The notes beneath the pieces are model-generated. The model had not been told where the DNA came from and searched no databases. It was given only the letters and a program-made list of their open reading frames with translations. DNA of 64,000 nucleotides, from contig NC_092659.1 of the NCBI RefSeq assembly GCF_032118995.1, forward strand, positions 10,209,177 through 10,273,176, read 5' to 3'. This document shows positions 1 to 13,100 of the stretch, in pieces. Every line of letters starts with the position of its first letter. The stretch's first letter is position 1. The translations under genes were made by a program, and so were the position numbers. This DNA is from Asterias amurensis. Its lineage: Eukaryota > Echinodermata > Asteroidea > Forcipulatida > Asteriidae.

Positions 1-54
1 GTATATGAACATGAAATCATTATTGCCCAAACTGAGTTACGAGCGTTGGGCTCG

Positions 55-425
55 TTAAATGCACACTATTGGTAATTACTCAAAATAATTATTAACATAA
101 AACCTTACTCGGTAACGACAGTAATGGAGAGCTGCAGTGTGTAAAAAAACATTGTGAGAAACAGCTCGCTCTGAAGTAACGTAGTTTTTGAGGAAGAGGT
201 AATTTCTCTCTAAACTATTTGAATTTGATTTCGAAACCCAGAATTTGATTTATAGGTCTCTAAACAAAGAAGGGCATTTTTTCATCCACTATTCTCTCGC
301 AACGACGACCAATACTGAGCTCAATTTTTCACAGGTTTGTTAGTTTATGCATTATGTTGAGATCCACCAAGTGAGAAGACTGGTCTTTGACAATTATTAT
401 AACTAATAGTGTCCAATGTCTTTAA
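55..425 (+). mobile_element. TTAA MITE copy
   Basis: TTAAATGCACACTATTGG at left, TAGTGTCCAATGTCTTTAA at right; interior diverged. Confidence 0.8.
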
Positions 426-2173
426 TATTGATAACATTGATAACATCATTACTCTTAAATTGTTACGTACACATAGTTAGTTTGTCTCTAAATTGTGGCC
501 TATAAAGACCTTTATCATGCTGTCACCATCTTGGTCAAGTTCCCTGTTTCCAATAACAGTAATTAATGCTAACCATTGCGCATGACACCAGACTATTATT
601 TCGTCCAGCCTCAGTTTGATTACCGATGAGTTGGAACGAAGTAAAATCAAGATGACCACACACCGTGATAGAGGTCTAATAGGCGTCGGTATATTATTGA
701 AACAATATTTAATGAACTTCCAATAAGTTCGACAGAGCAACAAGCCGCAGTCAAAGCTTCAAGAAGTACCGGATGCACCCCAAGGAGAAAACAAAACAAC
801 GATGTCACTAATTGTTTGTTTGAGCATTGAGGGCCTCCGGAAAGGGGTTCAACTACGGCCGAATAGTGACTTGGGGATGTTGACTTCCAACTTGATTACA
901 TAACTTTGATGACATGCATAAAGGCCCTTAAAAACTGGTCCTAGTTGCTGAGAGGTGTAGGGACATTTTTCAAGATTGATGCTCGGACGTTTGGAAAAAT
1001 TACACTGGTGTAGGGGTTCAAGAGTAATGAATAATCCCCTTTACTGTAAAAAGCTGTGAGACTTCTAAGTATTTTTCGTGTTTTTAAATAGCTTTGGACA
1101 TTGTATTCTATGGGAGTTTATGAAGTGGGATGCACCCTTCAACCTCATTCCGGAAACTGTCGACCCCCTCGGACCGTCCATATGGCAAAAAAGCCCAACT
1201 AAAAAAAAAAAAAAAAATTTTGAGAAAATCATGCAAACACGGAGATAGGTTCTTTTGCCATAAAATGGGATGAAAGTTTTAAAAGGGGTCGTGATAGAAC
1301 AAGTTATATTCACAACCAAACATAGTACGCATTTCAAACCTTAAAAAATAATAAAGCCCTCGATTCAACCAGAAATTATCTTAATATTTAAGAAACAAAA
1401 ATGTCTGAGATGCTGTTTTACCATGGTCGCCCTGTTATCTTGTTCAAACCAGGGCCTCTGTTGAGTTTCCGCAATGCATTCCCGTATAGGCTAGGCCCAT
1501 TATTTCTCATGTTTCGTATCCCGGTGTTCTAATCAGGTTGTTAAAAAGAAAACTTAATAATTAGATTTTGAAAGTCTTTAAAATAATAAAGGTCAAAAAC
1601 ATTTCCTGTGTGATGCGTCAATGTCGCCAACAGACTGTGCAGGGTCAAGGGTTGAACTCGGCAGCTAGCTGGTTTAATGGCGCACACCATGTGACACTAA
1701 GAGATAAGACCATAAATACAGGACATTGATCGCCAACCAAACCTGCATCAAAAACAGACCAGAATCTTAATCAGAAAAGAAAGGTGTTTAAGATCTGCAA
1801 CGTCCATAAATGTTTATGTTCGAAATACAAATTGTTCCATGGCCGCAGTTTTTGTCATCAAATAATTATTTACTTTTCTGTTACGTCTTGTGTTGAGTTA
1901 ACCCCCCCCCCCCCCCCTTGCCCAAAAGATAACGGAAAAGCTGAGTGAGAAATTAAAAGAGAATACACTTATTTTCCTACATTTATTTTTTCAGACCCTT
2001 ATAATAAAACAAATAGAATTTAGGATAAAACTGCTGCTTTTGCTCAAAAGATGTTTAGAATGCATCAAAAGCATTGCATGCCGCTCACTGCACACTATGA
2101 GGAATCGCCAAGGGTCCACCTTTGTTAATGCGTTGATGTTGACAACTTTTATAGAAAATGAATAATACATTGA
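426..2173. other. No gene seen
   Basis: Unique-looking AT-rich sequence with A and C homopolymers. Short open frames on the minus strand lack codon structure or splice signals. Confidence 0.5.
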
Positions 2174-2566
2174 TTAAAGGCACTGGACATTGTTGGTATT
2201 TATTACTAAAAATAATTGTTGACATCAGAGCTTATCTTGGTAACGAGCAATGGAGAGTTGTTGATAGTACAATACATTGTGAGAAACGGCTCCCTCTGAA
2301 GTCACGTCGTCTTTGAGAAAGAGGTAATTTTTCACTCGTATAATAAAAGACTACATACCTGAAGCCTTTTATTACAATTATAGGCATCTGAAGGTACACA
2401 AGTTTGTGCAACAAGTGTGTTTTTTCTTTTACTACTCTTTTGCATCTTCGATGACCAACCGAGTCAAAATTTTCACAGGTTAATGTATGCATAATGTTGG
2501 GATAATACACCAAGTGAGAATACTGGTCTTTGACAAATACCAACCATGTCCAAGAACCTTTTTTAA
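2174..2566 (+). mobile_element. TTAA MITE copy
   Basis: TTAAAGGCACTGGACATTG at left; right end diverged (ACCATGTCCAAGAACC). Confidence 0.8.
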
Positions 2567-2876
2567 AATACGCAAATAAAGCATAATGGCACATCAGAAA
2601 GGCTCAGGCCTAGGCAATGGTATTTCCTTTGCATCAAAATTGCCACTGTCGTGTTACTTTTTAGGACATTTTTATCTCTAAATCGATTTAAAAAAGGGAA
2701 TCCTTAAAAAAATCCGGAATTTTTTGAGAATGATGGCTAAATTGTATTCTATAGGGGAACAAAATCACTGCAGTGCCTTTTGTACACCAATGCATTGGAA
2801 GTTATTGTTGTTGAAACGAACGGAGGCACGATAGATGGGGCTCAGATAAATCAAGTGAAATTTAAATGTTTTCACC

Positions 2877-3835
2877 TTATTTGTTAGGTTCCGCGACCTC
2901 GTTGGTGTTGGTGGTGTCGCAGTCACGTGTCTCTCTTTTACGGAGACGTACTTCCGCTTCACGTCTCAGGGATGAAACCCAAGATGCCCATGGAATGACT
3001 CCACCTATATAGACGCAATAACACAGATAAACAGGTGCTTGATAACACGAACCCCTTAAAGTCACCTGGAAGTGGTATTTTGTCAAAATAAAGCTTTTGT
3101 CACTTATATTAAATGTGTTTTGATGTGTGGAATGTGAATAAACAGTTAACTAAGGTTCTAAAAAATTAGTTATTATCTTATTTACAAATTTAAGAGTAGA
3201 CCCGACCCGAGAGGGCGCTGTTCGTGACGTCAATCGAGGCGCGATATTTGAAGATAAAATGCTGCACCGCGCTAAAAAAGACGTCGGACCGGACCACACG
3301 GCACTATTGCTCCCTTTGAGTCTGACCAGCCATGCAGACTGACCCCATCTTTGGTTGTTTTGCTGCATCCATCAGCAATACACATGGTCGGCATTGCAAG
3401 AAAAACACTTTTTTCGAAACGTACAAACTCACGACTTGGACTTGCATGTACTTTGCACGTGTGTTTACTCTACGCATCAAGGCAAAGTCTGTTGCCTCGA
3501 TTGACGTCACAAAAGGGGTAGGCGGAGTCAACCCCCTAATAAACTTTATCTATAATTTAAACATATAAAATTGTAAGGTGACTTTAAAAACAAATAATTA
3601 GATTAAAGAGGGCGCTTTGAAAAGCGGGTGTTGTCAAGGTTTAAATACCAGCCTACTGTTGACCAATACTAGTCAGAACGATGTTTCAATACCAGCCTAC
3701 GATTGATAAAAATACTTAGTCCGTGTTCTTACTTTGAGCTACTTCACCCTCTGCAGTTACTGAGTGCTCCTGAAACGCAACCAACATCATCAACACCACC
3801 ACACTAACCACTATCAAACGTGTTCGTGATGCCAT
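2877..3835 (-). CDS. Candidate secreted peptide precursor (2 exons, 76 aa)
   Basis: Proposed minus-strand CDS: 3835-3733 then 3004-2877 (231 nt). Exon 1 reads MASRTRLIVVSVVVLMMLVA followed by FQEHSVTAEGEVAQ, a convincing signal peptide, and ends in phase 1 at CAAA/GTAAGA. The acceptor TCTATATAG at 3005 restores frame and continues SGVIPWASWVSSLRREAEVR, LRKR, ETRDCDTTNTNEVAEPNK and stop. The RR and RKR sites could be convertase sites releasing SGVIPWASWVSSL-type and short acidic peptides. There is one Cys and no amidation Gly. A TATA-like TTTTATAAAG lies about 225 bp upstream on the same strand. I recognise no family. The 0.73-kb intron holds a TTAA foldback. Two exons joined by eye; moderate to low certainty. 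Confidence 0.4.
3056..3587. mobile_element. TTAA foldback, second family
   Basis: 532 bp from TTAAAGTCACCTGG to AAGGTGACTTTAA, TTAA at both ends. The interior holds a GACGTCAATCGAGGC / GCCTCGATTGACGTCAC inverted pair. Lies in the intron of the candidate peptide gene. Confidence 0.7.
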
Positions 3836-4419
3836 TGTATCTTCAAGGTTTCTTCTTCAGCTACAGGCGTATTCTGTGAAGTGACAGTGATAAAAGAAGA
3901 AAGATTATTTTTACAATTAATGCTAACGTTGGAAATATTTGCAAAATCAAAACGTCTACCGTTGATGTTTGCCCGTATAAAAGGCAATGGATTAGATGCA
4001 GCAAGATCAACACAAACGCCGTGCCTCTCGTACGTTAAGACTTGCAGAGCAGCACTCTTTATAAAAGACAAATCTCGTCTTCTCATACTCTGGCTAAGCT
4101 CATAATAAGACATACAAACTGTTAAAGATGCTATGTCAGATTTTTGGCCCCAAACATTAAAAAATAGATTTTTTTGAGTGAATGGCATTTCAAAGAGTAT
4201 CACCCGCTCTAACGAATAAAGGTTTAACTTTTACTTTTAATGGTCAGGCACCATGACAGAAATTGAAAACGTTTCTTATAAAACACATAAGAATTGGTCA
4301 CGTGATATTGTCGGGATCCCGACAAAAACTAATTTTTAGCACTTTATTTCACTGCTACTAATAATTGGCGGACTTTTTCGAGCAACGGCTCAAATGAAAG
4401 CGTGTAACTTTCCCCGTCA

Positions 4420-4759
4420 AAAAACCTATTGAATTTTAAATCAAAACTTTTGGGTCAAATCGGCCAAAAATCTTACATTGCATCTTTAGTGCGTCTATGT
4501 TTTCTAACTTGTATTGTTTGTATAATTGCTGTCCCTTTGTTTACTTCACATACATGTTCTGCTTCACAGTTATATATATCTTGTTTAACCATGGTTAAAC
4601 CTTTATGTAGTTATCTACCGTAGCGGTTAGTATTTATTTATTCGTCTATTTAGTGCTGTTATCCTGTTTTGTTCTGTAATCTTGTAAATGGCACATTCGC
4701 CACAAGCCTCGGCTTTTAAGGATGATGCCTCCATGTGATGTGAATGTGGAAATAAATGT

Positions 4760-4794
<35 letters not shown>

Positions 4795-4795
4795 T
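4420..4795 (+). mobile_element. LINE 3' end with (TTGA)n tail
   Basis: AATAAATGTTTTATTGATTG followed by a (ATTG)n run at 4763-4790 and a T-rich untranslated stretch. This is the 3' end style of CR1/L2-type LINEs. No coding remnant recognised. Confidence 0.45.
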
Positions 4796-4850
4796 TATCC
4801 ATCGGCGCTGTGTCAACTTCCAATGTTTCATTTACGCACACAGATTGTCA

Positions 4851-5211
4851 TTAAAGACACTGGACACTAATGGTATTGTCCAAGACCAGTCTTCTCACTT
4901 GGTGTATCGCAACATATTATGCATAAAGTAATAAACATGTGAAGATTTGAGCTCTTTACTGGTTGTCGAAATTGCGAGATAATAATGACAGAAAAAAACA
5001 CCCTTGTCACACGAAGTTATGTGCTTTCAGATCTAATTCTGAGGTCTCGATATCAAATTCGTGAACAATTACTTCTTTCTCAAAAACTACGTAACTAGAG
5101 ATGGAGCCGTTTCTCACAATGTTTTCATACTAGCTCCCCATTACATGTCACCATAATATTTTAGGCCAACAATTATTTTGAGTAACTACCAATAGTGTCC
5201 ACTGCTTTTAA
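4851..5211 (-). mobile_element. TTAA MITE copy
   Basis: Reverse-oriented: TTAAAGACACTGGACACTAA at left, CAATAGTGTCCACTGCTTTTAA-like right end. Confidence 0.8.
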
Positions 5212-5379
5212 CGACAAGCAATAAACGAGTGGTCTATAAAATTCTTTCTGTGTAGTCTCTTGTTCTTCTCCTTTACTCGAAAAACAAAAGAGGCTCACAT
5301 TGAAAAAAGAACTGAATATTATGTGCAATTAGAACTGCAACTTTTGCACACACTTCAAAACAATTTAAGCGCTCAACGA

Positions 5380-5599
5380 TTAAATGCACTGGACACTATT
5401 GCCCATTGGTCAAAATAATTGTTGCCATAAACAGCACTCAAAATTGTGCAACAATGGGTGTTTTTTCTTACATTATTATTTTGCAACTTCGATGACGATT
5501 GAGCCAAAATGTTCACAGATTTGTTATTGTATGCATGTTTGAACACAAGTGCGAATATAGGTCTTTTTACAATTGCCAAAGCTGCCAAAGTGTCTTTAA
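5380..5599 (+). mobile_element. TTAA MITE, internally deleted
   Basis: Both ends present (TTAAATGCACTGGACAC; AAAGTGTCTTTAA) but only 220 bp; about 150 bp of interior missing. Confidence 0.75.
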
Positions 5600-7039
5600 C
5601 TTACCGGGTTACTGAAATAGGACGACAGGAAATCCAGCCAAATTTGTTGAGCTTGTGAAAATCAGTTTCTCGACTGAATTTATAGGTTGTTTAGACGAAA
5701 CTGAGCAAATGAGTTTAATTGAAAGCACTTTGTATTTGTCACGGTGTTAGCTACGCATGCAGGCACCGGGTGGTTGTAATGTATGATGCTATTGTTTCAT
5801 TGATTGCTTCGACCATGGAACGACTCACATAATAGACAAAAATATGTTACCAGGCCTCTTTACTTTTGCGTGTGTTTTATCTCCATGGTTTCATAAAGCA
5901 CTTTTGAAACTGGAGGTCAAGAGTTGGCGTCATATGCATCGAATGATACTAAGACCGTAGAAAATGATTAGAAAATACACATTCATTAAAACAAGTGGTC
6001 TGCGGTGTATTGTACTTTGGTGTGAAGAAAGTCAATCTGTGTCACTCTTACTGAGTGAAATTGGAACGAACTTCACTCTAAATGGAGTTGAAATTTCCCG
6101 TCTTCCACTCTAGAAGAAGTTGTCCGCCACATTGCTCTTTGCAAGAGTGGTATGGCGAACAAAACGAGTGGTTTTTCAAAAAAGTTCTCAAAAGAACATA
6201 ATCTATACCTGGCAAGTATATGCACTCATGACTCTAACCGCAATATTCAATATTTTTCAAATTTATTTTGAACCATTTCAATGCATTGTCTAGTAAATAG
6301 AGTGTGTAATAAAATCAAAGAACCCAACGACTTTAAAGTAGTTCACTATTCAGATTTAAATGGCGACGTGACTTGTGTGTTTATCTTTCCTCCTTCATCA
6401 CCTGACAATGTATAGCACAACTCTGTTTACAATATTAATTCAGCTCTGTTTTGTTTTTTAACACTTTGATGTCTGTTTTGGTTTGCTTTTTTGTAGGCTT
6501 TGATTATTAAATCCATTTTTTATTTTCTTTTTTTAACTTAAGCCGGAAATTGGTTTGTTATTACTCGGACACTCGTGTGTTTTAACAACAGACGAATAAT
6601 ATTGTTTGTGTTCTGGTTTCGATCCAAATAGAGCTGCCAATATTCAATGAGTGTAAAGTGGTAAACATCTTTATGAAACACAGATAAAACTTGAATGATG
6701 AGAAGCACCAGGCCGGTTATGGCGTCGTGTTTTCACTTATAAATTAAAAGTGTAATTATGTAATCCTCAAAAATGCTGAAGACTACATTTCAATCCTTAG
6801 TTTACAATTATTAAAATATGTTCACTCTGTTAAAAATAATGTGTCCGCAAATGAAATGACAATGGTTTCCGGACCTAGTCGTTGCAATCATACCGTGGAA
6901 AGGGAAAGAAAACCAAACTCCTGATCTTATCGGCACGCTCTTGATGTACTGGGGTTTTTCTTTGGCTTGTTCCGCATTTTCTATGTAGACGTCGTCGCCA
7001 TCGGACGCAGGGAACCGGAGCTCATAAAGGACACAGAAT
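5600..7039. other. Upstream region of the receptor gene
   Basis: No repeats recognised and no coding. Presumed promoter lies in the last few hundred bases; no clear TATA box. Fairly repeat-poor for this window. Confidence 0.4.
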
Positions 7040-7118
7040 ATGAAGCCAATTTATCTAGCATCGCAGCTCTTCTTTATTGCTGTTTGTTTCGCACGGTGTT
7101 GGGTCCTTTCAACAACAG
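7040..7118 (+). CDS. Receptor exon 1: signal peptide
   Basis: ATG at 7040 opens MKPIYLASQLFFIAVCFARC, a short basic start plus hydrophobic core typical of a cleaved signal peptide. The exon ends in phase 1 at the donor AACAACAG/GTAGGG. It joins without a stop to the acceptor TTGTTGCAG at 7743. Confidence 0.7.
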
Positions 7119-10100
7119 GTAGGGTTAGGGTGGATTGTAGTTTATGACAATTAAAATAACTCGATCATGTCTCAAGCAAAAACGAATGAGCAAACATACA
7201 TCCACAGTAGTGGTAATTTTTGTGAAGGGCATATAAGTTAACATTTTGTTCAAGTTGTTCTGTATTTTTAAATAGAAGCCTAAATCTGCTGGAATTATTG
7301 AAGTCTTTATGAGCTGTCGCAATCATTTATATGGCTACGATCTTGAATGGGATAGCCTGCTGCCATGGGCGTAGACATGAGGGGACTCTTTGCCCGACAT
7401 TAGATATAAACAAATTAAAAAACATTATATATCTACTTTCTATTCTAGGGTAAGAAGGTTATTTTGCTTTCTCTGTCCAATTTGGGTTTTCTATTCTTGC
7501 TGTGGTCTGAAGTTTTGTTTTGCCCGAATTTAGTAGGGCTGTCTCCTGCCTATTATGCATGCTGCACAATCTGAACGGGAAGTAGTTTTCACGGTTTTAA
7601 GACGTATAATAATCATCCTTTTCGGAGGGGGGGGGGGTGAATATTTCCTATCTGTTTCTCGTAACCTTTACAACGATTTCGACTTTCAGATAATACACTG
7701 GACTGTTTTTGCAATTAAGTTATTTGATTTGACTTTGTTGCAGCGGACTTCCTGCTTGTGGCAGATTACGGCAATTCGACCATCTACGTAGGGAGTCTTG
7801 TTGGTTTTGATCTTAGCCCTCTACCTCTAAACAACGTTGAAGGCCCGGTTGCTGTTGAGTATGACCCTATTCATAGGATGGTTTACTGGACTGAATCGGA
7901 CAAACCAAGAATCAAACGTGCTAAACTGGATGGGTCTCTGCAACAAACACTGGTGGCCGAAAATCTATCCGGTAAGTTGATTATCTGATGTTTCCATTAT
8001 GGGGCTTCTTGTGCCAGTCACTTCATTGTGGAAGATGCAGATATTTTCATGCGGGCGGGGGGGGCAAGCAAGGAAAACCAGGGACAAAGACATATATCAA
8101 TAGGTCGTTTCAACTTGGTTTCGGGTGGTCCTCCATTGTTTAACCCAAGGGGGGTGTCTGGCGGGCCCAATGCAGTAATGCTCTAAATGTAACATTTATT
8201 TGTTCATGTACTCGAATATTGATACCTTGTTTCTTTAAACCAAAGTGCGCTGGGCTGCCTCTCGGGCAATCTCGGTAGTCTAGTTGGTAAGACACTGCTC
8301 TAGAATTACATGGGTCGTGGGTTCGAATCCCACTCGAGTAATATGCCTGTGATATTTATTTCACACGATTCGGGGAAGTACTGAGTAAACTGGGTTAAAA
8401 CAAAACTAAAATTTAAGAATTGTGTTCCGTTTATGACGTCAATGCAGGTCCCGAAGGTCTAGCCCTTGACCCACAGGAACAGCTGATGTTCTGGACGGAT
8501 ACCAGTCCCAATAATAGGATCGAACGATCATTAACTGATGGATCAGAGAGACGGGTTATTGTATTGCAGGGTGTAACACTTCCCCGTGACATAGTTGCTG
8601 ACAGCCTTGGAAGGTACCGTAATCACAAACATACTTCATTAATAAGAAGCTCGTTGGCCGCAACAAAAAGCTATACGAAGCCACAACTATTATTATTATT
8701 ATTTAACAGACTATGCCCCATTACATGCCCTGTGTACACTGTTGTATTACTCTTAGAGTGCATGTATCTACATTAAAGATACTGGACACTATTGGTAATT
8801 GTCAAAGACCAGTCTTCTCACTTGGTGTATCTCAACATGTGCATAAACAAACCTGTGAAATTTTGAGCTCAATCTGAGGTCTCGAAATCAAATTCGTTGA
8901 AGTTACTTTTTTTCTCGAATACTACGTCATTTCAGAGGGAGCCGTTTCTCACAAAGTTTTATATTATCAACCTCTCCCCATTAATCGTACTCAAGTGAGG
9001 TTTTATGATAATAATTATTTTGAGTAATTACCAATAGTGTCCAGTGCCTTTAAGGTGCTTGTATACGGACAGAAATATATATTTTGTATCGACCATAGCA
9101 CATTTTAAGGTTAACAATGTGCAGCTGCGGCGCATTCAGCAGCCAAGTGCAAGACACACCAGTGTCAAACCCCTTCTTTCGTAGCGAGATACGCCTCTCT
9201 TTTATGCATGACGTCATAATTCTTACCCAAAATTAGGCTATTGGCGCACGTCCCACATCACTAGCAGTGGTTGCGCCCATCGCCTCGTTTTGAGTTAGCA
9301 TTGTGATGTACCTCATGCTTAAATATTAAGAGGGGCGTATTGGGTTCTTTTACGTGCATACACAACACACACATGACCTATATACGACTTTACGTCCCAT
9401 CCGAAGGTCGTGGTTATGTCTTGACTTCGGACGTCAAGTGTCACGACCAGGGCCCAATTTAACAAAACACGTTAAAAGCATTCTTTTTTGCTAAAAGCGT
9501 CCCTCAGCAAAATTTATATTTCCTAAAGCTGCTCACCCGCAGTAAGCACACGAGTGTGACGTAATAATGCCAATCCATGGTGAACGTTCATGCGCGCCTA
9601 GAAATGTTCTGCCTTGATACGTGTATGCTTACGCATTTTTTTCTGCTACAATAAGCACACAAATTTGCTTACGGTTAAAGACACTATAGGTAATTATTTG
9701 CTTAAAACCGTACTTGGTAACGATCTGGGGAGAGGTTGATCGTATAACACATTGTGAGAAACGGCTTCCTCTGGCAGTAACGTAGTTTTCGAGAAAGAAA
9801 AAAAATCCACGAGTTTGATTTTGAGACCTCAGAATTAGATTTTGAGGTCTCGAAATCAAGCAGCTGAAAGCACACAACTTTGTGTGACAAGGGTGTATTT
9901 CTTGTATTATTATCTCGCAACGTTGACGACCAATTGAGCTCAAATTTTCACAGGTTTGTTGTTTTATGCATATGTTGAGATACACAAAGTGATAACAGTG
10001 GTCTTTGACAAATAATACCAAACGTGTCCAGGGGTTGATTTCACAAAGAGTTAGGACTCGTCTTATCTCGAGTTAGGACGAGTAACTCGTCCTAACGTAA

Positions 10101-13100
10101 GATCAATCTTAAGGACTGCATGCTACAGTGTAGGGTTGGGACTCGTCCTAAGTCCTAAGATTAGTCTTAAGTTAGGAAGAGTTTTGTGAAATCGACGGCC
10201 TGGACACCTTTGGTAATTGTCAAAGACCTGTAGGCCTACTCTCACTTGGTGTATCCCAACATATGCATGAAATAACAAATCTGATGAAAGAAAAAAAAAA
10301 ACCTTCTTTATTTTATCTTGCACAATCGACGGCAGTTTCTTTAAACAGCTTTATGGACTTTGGGCCCGGGACTCGAACCCCTCCGCTGGTTAGAAACACC
10401 ATTGCTTTGAGTCCGGTGTTAGGGTTAGGCTGAGGGGAGGTCCCGAGAGTATTCTACCACACATAGTATTATTAATGGTCCAGCATCGTGTTGTATTATT
10501 TATTGCACAGGCATATTTACTGGACTTGCTGGGGAAACAATGCGAAAATCGAACGGGCCGATTACAATGGACGTCATCGAGTTACACTTGTTGAAAATTC
10601 GCTCTGGAAACCAAACGGAATTGCCCTTGACGTCAGAGGTATGGTCGACCTATACTTTAAAATTATACTTAGACTAGAAGTATGGGCGTACAAAACTTGT
10701 TATCAAAAATACCATAATGTAATTTTAAAACTAATTTTTACTCACTTCTTTATAAAAGTTGGTTTGTTTCACTACCGGTCACAATGGGAAGTAAAGTAAG
10801 AAAGCAAATTAACCAAAGAAGAAAATAAGAAAGCAAATTAACCAAATATGTGTCGCCCTGCATGCTACAATACAACTACACTCAGAAATGATGTTTAACA
10901 CACAGGATATTTCAAATGAACTATGAGAATCATTCAATAAGCTGGGTTGCACCCTCCATGGCACAATCATCAATCGAAATCTTCATTTAAAAGTAAGCAT
11001 TAACTGCATAGCGGTTTGCAGTAATCGTGACTACCTTCCTGACTGTTAAAATAGACCGATCGCGCTACCAATGTTTACATGTGATCACGTGATCGACCTG
11101 AGATAGATGGGTATAGAAAAACACAGCTACACAGTAAAGACATTGGAAGACTCGGACCGATGGGCCATAATCGGTTGTATTTTCGATAAATAACCCATGC
11201 ATGTTTAAACAAAGCCCTTTTGTTAAAGTTGAATGTTGTGACTTTGATTTAAATCACATTTTCAGTTTGAAAAATCCAGTATTCTACTTCAAATGAGGTT
11301 TCTTTTGAGAGTATGTTTATAAACTATCCGTTGTTTGAGCAACCTCACGCGCCGTGGGTTTTGCGTTGTGCATGGCTTTAAAGTCGAGCTGTGCCAAGGG
11401 AGACCGCGAAGTTGTCTGACAATAGCTGACAGCTACCCCCTTCTTAACTAACAAAAATCTGGGTAAATTTAAAGGACTTTGCAGCTTTTTCAGGAGATTT
11501 GTACCGAAAATATTGGCAGCAAATTAATCATTGCAATGAGGGCAATGTGAAACTACACTTTCCGTGCACATTACACATGACATCGTGTGAACAGTAGAGT
11601 TTCCTAGTTGGTGAAACTGTTTTTACCCACTGGCATTCTTCAATGATTTCGAGAAAAAGAAAAACCTCGAATGCACAAACAAATGCAACAACTACCATGT
11701 CTTTTTAACACGTTAATAATACAGTACATAGCCTTGCTCAAGGCAGTCGCATTATTCGCTCCGAAAAGACGCCGCTGTAAACCCACCCGTATACCCTGTT
11801 CGTGGTGCGTGCGATCACACCGCATGACCCACCCGTATACACACTGTCAGATCGTACGAATACTGTTCACACAAGTCATCGCACTCGTACCACTAACCGC
11901 ATGCGGAGGCCGTCAGGCCGACAGCCTTGTCGGGTCTGTTTCTTCCAGGTTTAATGTGTTGTGTTGAAAAAATTCCACTAGTGGAAAAAATTGGGGGGGG
12001 GGGGGGCTCTCGGATATGCTAGCAGCTCATGAATATGTATATCGTTCGTCAGACCTATCAGACAACACAGGATGTGAGGCAAATGAATTATTCATTTTGA
12101 CGTCCAATCACGCACGCCTATCATGCTCGCTGAGCGTCCGTGGTGGTGGTGTGTGATGATGTAGACATGTCTCGTCTTTCGCGGGCATTATGGTAATGAA
12201 CTGACCGTGGGAACTCTTCGCTTATTATAGTAATGAGGTCAGTGGCTTCAACACAGACCCTACAAGGCTGTCGGCCTTACGGCCTCCGCATGCGGATAGT
12301 GTACGGGGGCACCGTGTCGTGCGATGTTACGCAGAGTGAATACGGGTGGGTTTTATACAACGGCGGTCTTTTTTTCGGAGTGAATAATTCGACTGCCTTG
12401 AGCAAGGCTATGCAGTACACCGTGTTTGTTGATGTGTAATACCCATCTCAGGTCACGTGATGTTGGTAGCGCAATCGGTCTAATATAATAATTATTATTT
12501 TTATAAGCTGTTACTTTGATCAACAGGGGGGTGTTTGTACTGGTGTGATGCAGGAACCAGAACCTTGGAAGCGGTTGACCTATCTGGTAATGATAGATCG
12601 GTCATTAAAAACATGAGTGAATGGGAAACTCATCCATTCGCTCTAGCCCTCTACGGCTCGTATTTGCTGTGGACAGATTGGAACGCAGCCACCATCTTGA
12701 GAATGAACTTAACTAACAAGATGGTAACAAACGAAGGACCATACATTTTACAGAAGGCGGCTGGTATGCATGTTTATGCAGTCCCAGGTATGTCATTTAT
12801 ATTATCAAAATAATATAGTTCAATTAATTTATCATTGCAAATAAATCATCGTTGAACAAGACCTTCACCATGATCACCAGTTGATATTAAATAAGCGTAG
12901 GACTTTTGGCAGCTGCACGTTCGGTCGCCTGCATTCTGAATGTAGTTGTAAGGTGATTATGGACGGGAATTGACCTAGACTTGAGGCCACTCTCTCTGGC
13001 GTAATTCACGAGCCTTAAAGTGTGACGTCAGATGTTCAGGCTAGGTCTGGTAATCGTCACCTGGGCCCAATTTCATGGCTCTGCTTACCGCCGAATTCTG

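Noticed and set aside
2232-2594. 120-codon minus-strand open frame
   Set aside because: It is the TTAA MITE; similar peptides recur wherever the element is found.
3814-4203. 129-codon minus-strand open frame
   Set aside because: Overlaps the 5' UTR and first exon of the candidate peptide gene in another frame; no homology or codon structure seen.
8271-8340. Possible tRNA gene (A and B boxes)
   Set aside because: Acceptor and anticodon stems do not form and the same 3' tail recurs at 22918 and 45664, so it is a SINE.
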